5,784 nucleotides of DNA from Bacillota bacterium (GTDB taxonomy: Bacteria; Bacillota; Clostridia; Oscillospirales; Ruminococcaceae). The notes below the pieces were generated by a model, which saw only the letters and a list, made by a program, of their open reading frames with translations, was not told where the DNA came from and searched no databases. A program made the position numbers and the translations under genes. Each line of letters begins with the position of its first letter. The stretch's first letter is position 1. This document shows positions 5,738 to 5,784 of this stretch, piece by piece. The stretch is taken from NCBI GenBank assembly GCA_023395435.1, contig JAEWZG010000051.1, positions 1-5,784 of the forward strand, written 5' to 3'.

Positions 5738-5784
5738 ATGGCAAAATGTGATATTTGCGGGAAGGGTGTAACTTTCGGAATAAA
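5738..5784 (+). CDS. rpmB: 50S ribosomal protein L28 (5' end only)
   Basis: Only 15 codons plus two bases are present before the right edge: MAKCDICGKGVTFGI. This is the characteristic N-terminus of L28 in Firmicutes, including the C4-x-x-C7 pair that forms half of a zinc site in the C+ version of the protein. L28 is a small 50S subunit protein. The start is clear from the strong ribosome binding site at 5721-5730. It is transcribed away from the M50-scpAB cluster from its own promoter. Confidence 0.9.
   Translation, partial: MAKCDICGKGVTFGI

Noticed and set aside
1..5784. tRNA, rRNA, CRISPR, insertion sequence, phage or defence cassette
   Set aside because: No repeat-spacer pattern, transposase motif, terminal inverted repeats or structured RNA gene was seen. 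Nearly all bases are accounted for by recognisable core genes.

Overview
The window looks like the chromosome of a low-GC Gram-positive Firmicute, most likely a Clostridia member of the Ruminococcus/Oscillospiraceae type. The reasons are strong AT bias, GGAGG-type ribosome binding sites, tightly packed co-directional genes, a sporulation-associated YtfJ protein, and the zinc-type (CxxC) N-terminus of ribosomal protein L28. Species cannot be fixed from the sequence alone.

Layout. Positions 1-5514 hold one leftward (minus-strand) gene cluster. In transcription order it encodes an M50 site-2-type membrane metalloprotease (4852-5514), the condensin subunits ScpA (4139-4852) and ScpB (3548-4114), a DUF2953 membrane protein of YtfI type (2689-3531), the sporulation protein YtfJ/GerW (2302-2685), a secreted D-alanyl-D-alanine carboxypeptidase of DacF/PBP5 type (1090-2232), the 23S rRNA pseudouridine synthase RluB (329-1063), and the first 109 codons of a probable GNAT-like protein that runs off the left edge (1-327). 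Gaps are 1 to 69 bases and two junctions are nearly or actually overlapping, so this reads as an operon. A sigma-A-like promoter lies upstream of the protease gene (5567-5595). A weaker candidate sits in the 69-base gap before dacF. No convincing terminator was seen.

At the right edge, 5738-5784 is the start of rpmB (ribosomal protein L28) on the plus strand. It has a strong extended -10 promoter and a Shine-Dalgarno sequence that lies inside a short perfect inverted repeat. The 223-base divergent region 5515-5737 therefore carries back-to-back promoters.

How it fits together. ScpA and ScpB are the SMC partners for chromosome organisation and segregation. DUF2953 and YtfJ are a conserved pair, with YtfJ tied to spore germination. 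The carboxypeptidase trims peptidoglycan peptides, and RluB modifies the large-subunit rRNA. Related clusters in other Firmicutes place scpAB, a dac gene, spmA/spmB and rluB close together. Here spmA and spmB are absent between dacF and rluB. I see no defence system, mobile element, CRISPR or novel enzyme cassette. This is mostly an ordinary housekeeping region, and the points worth a second look are small-scale: promoter and leader structure, start codons, the charge-segregated DUF2953 linker and an AAGCTT excess.
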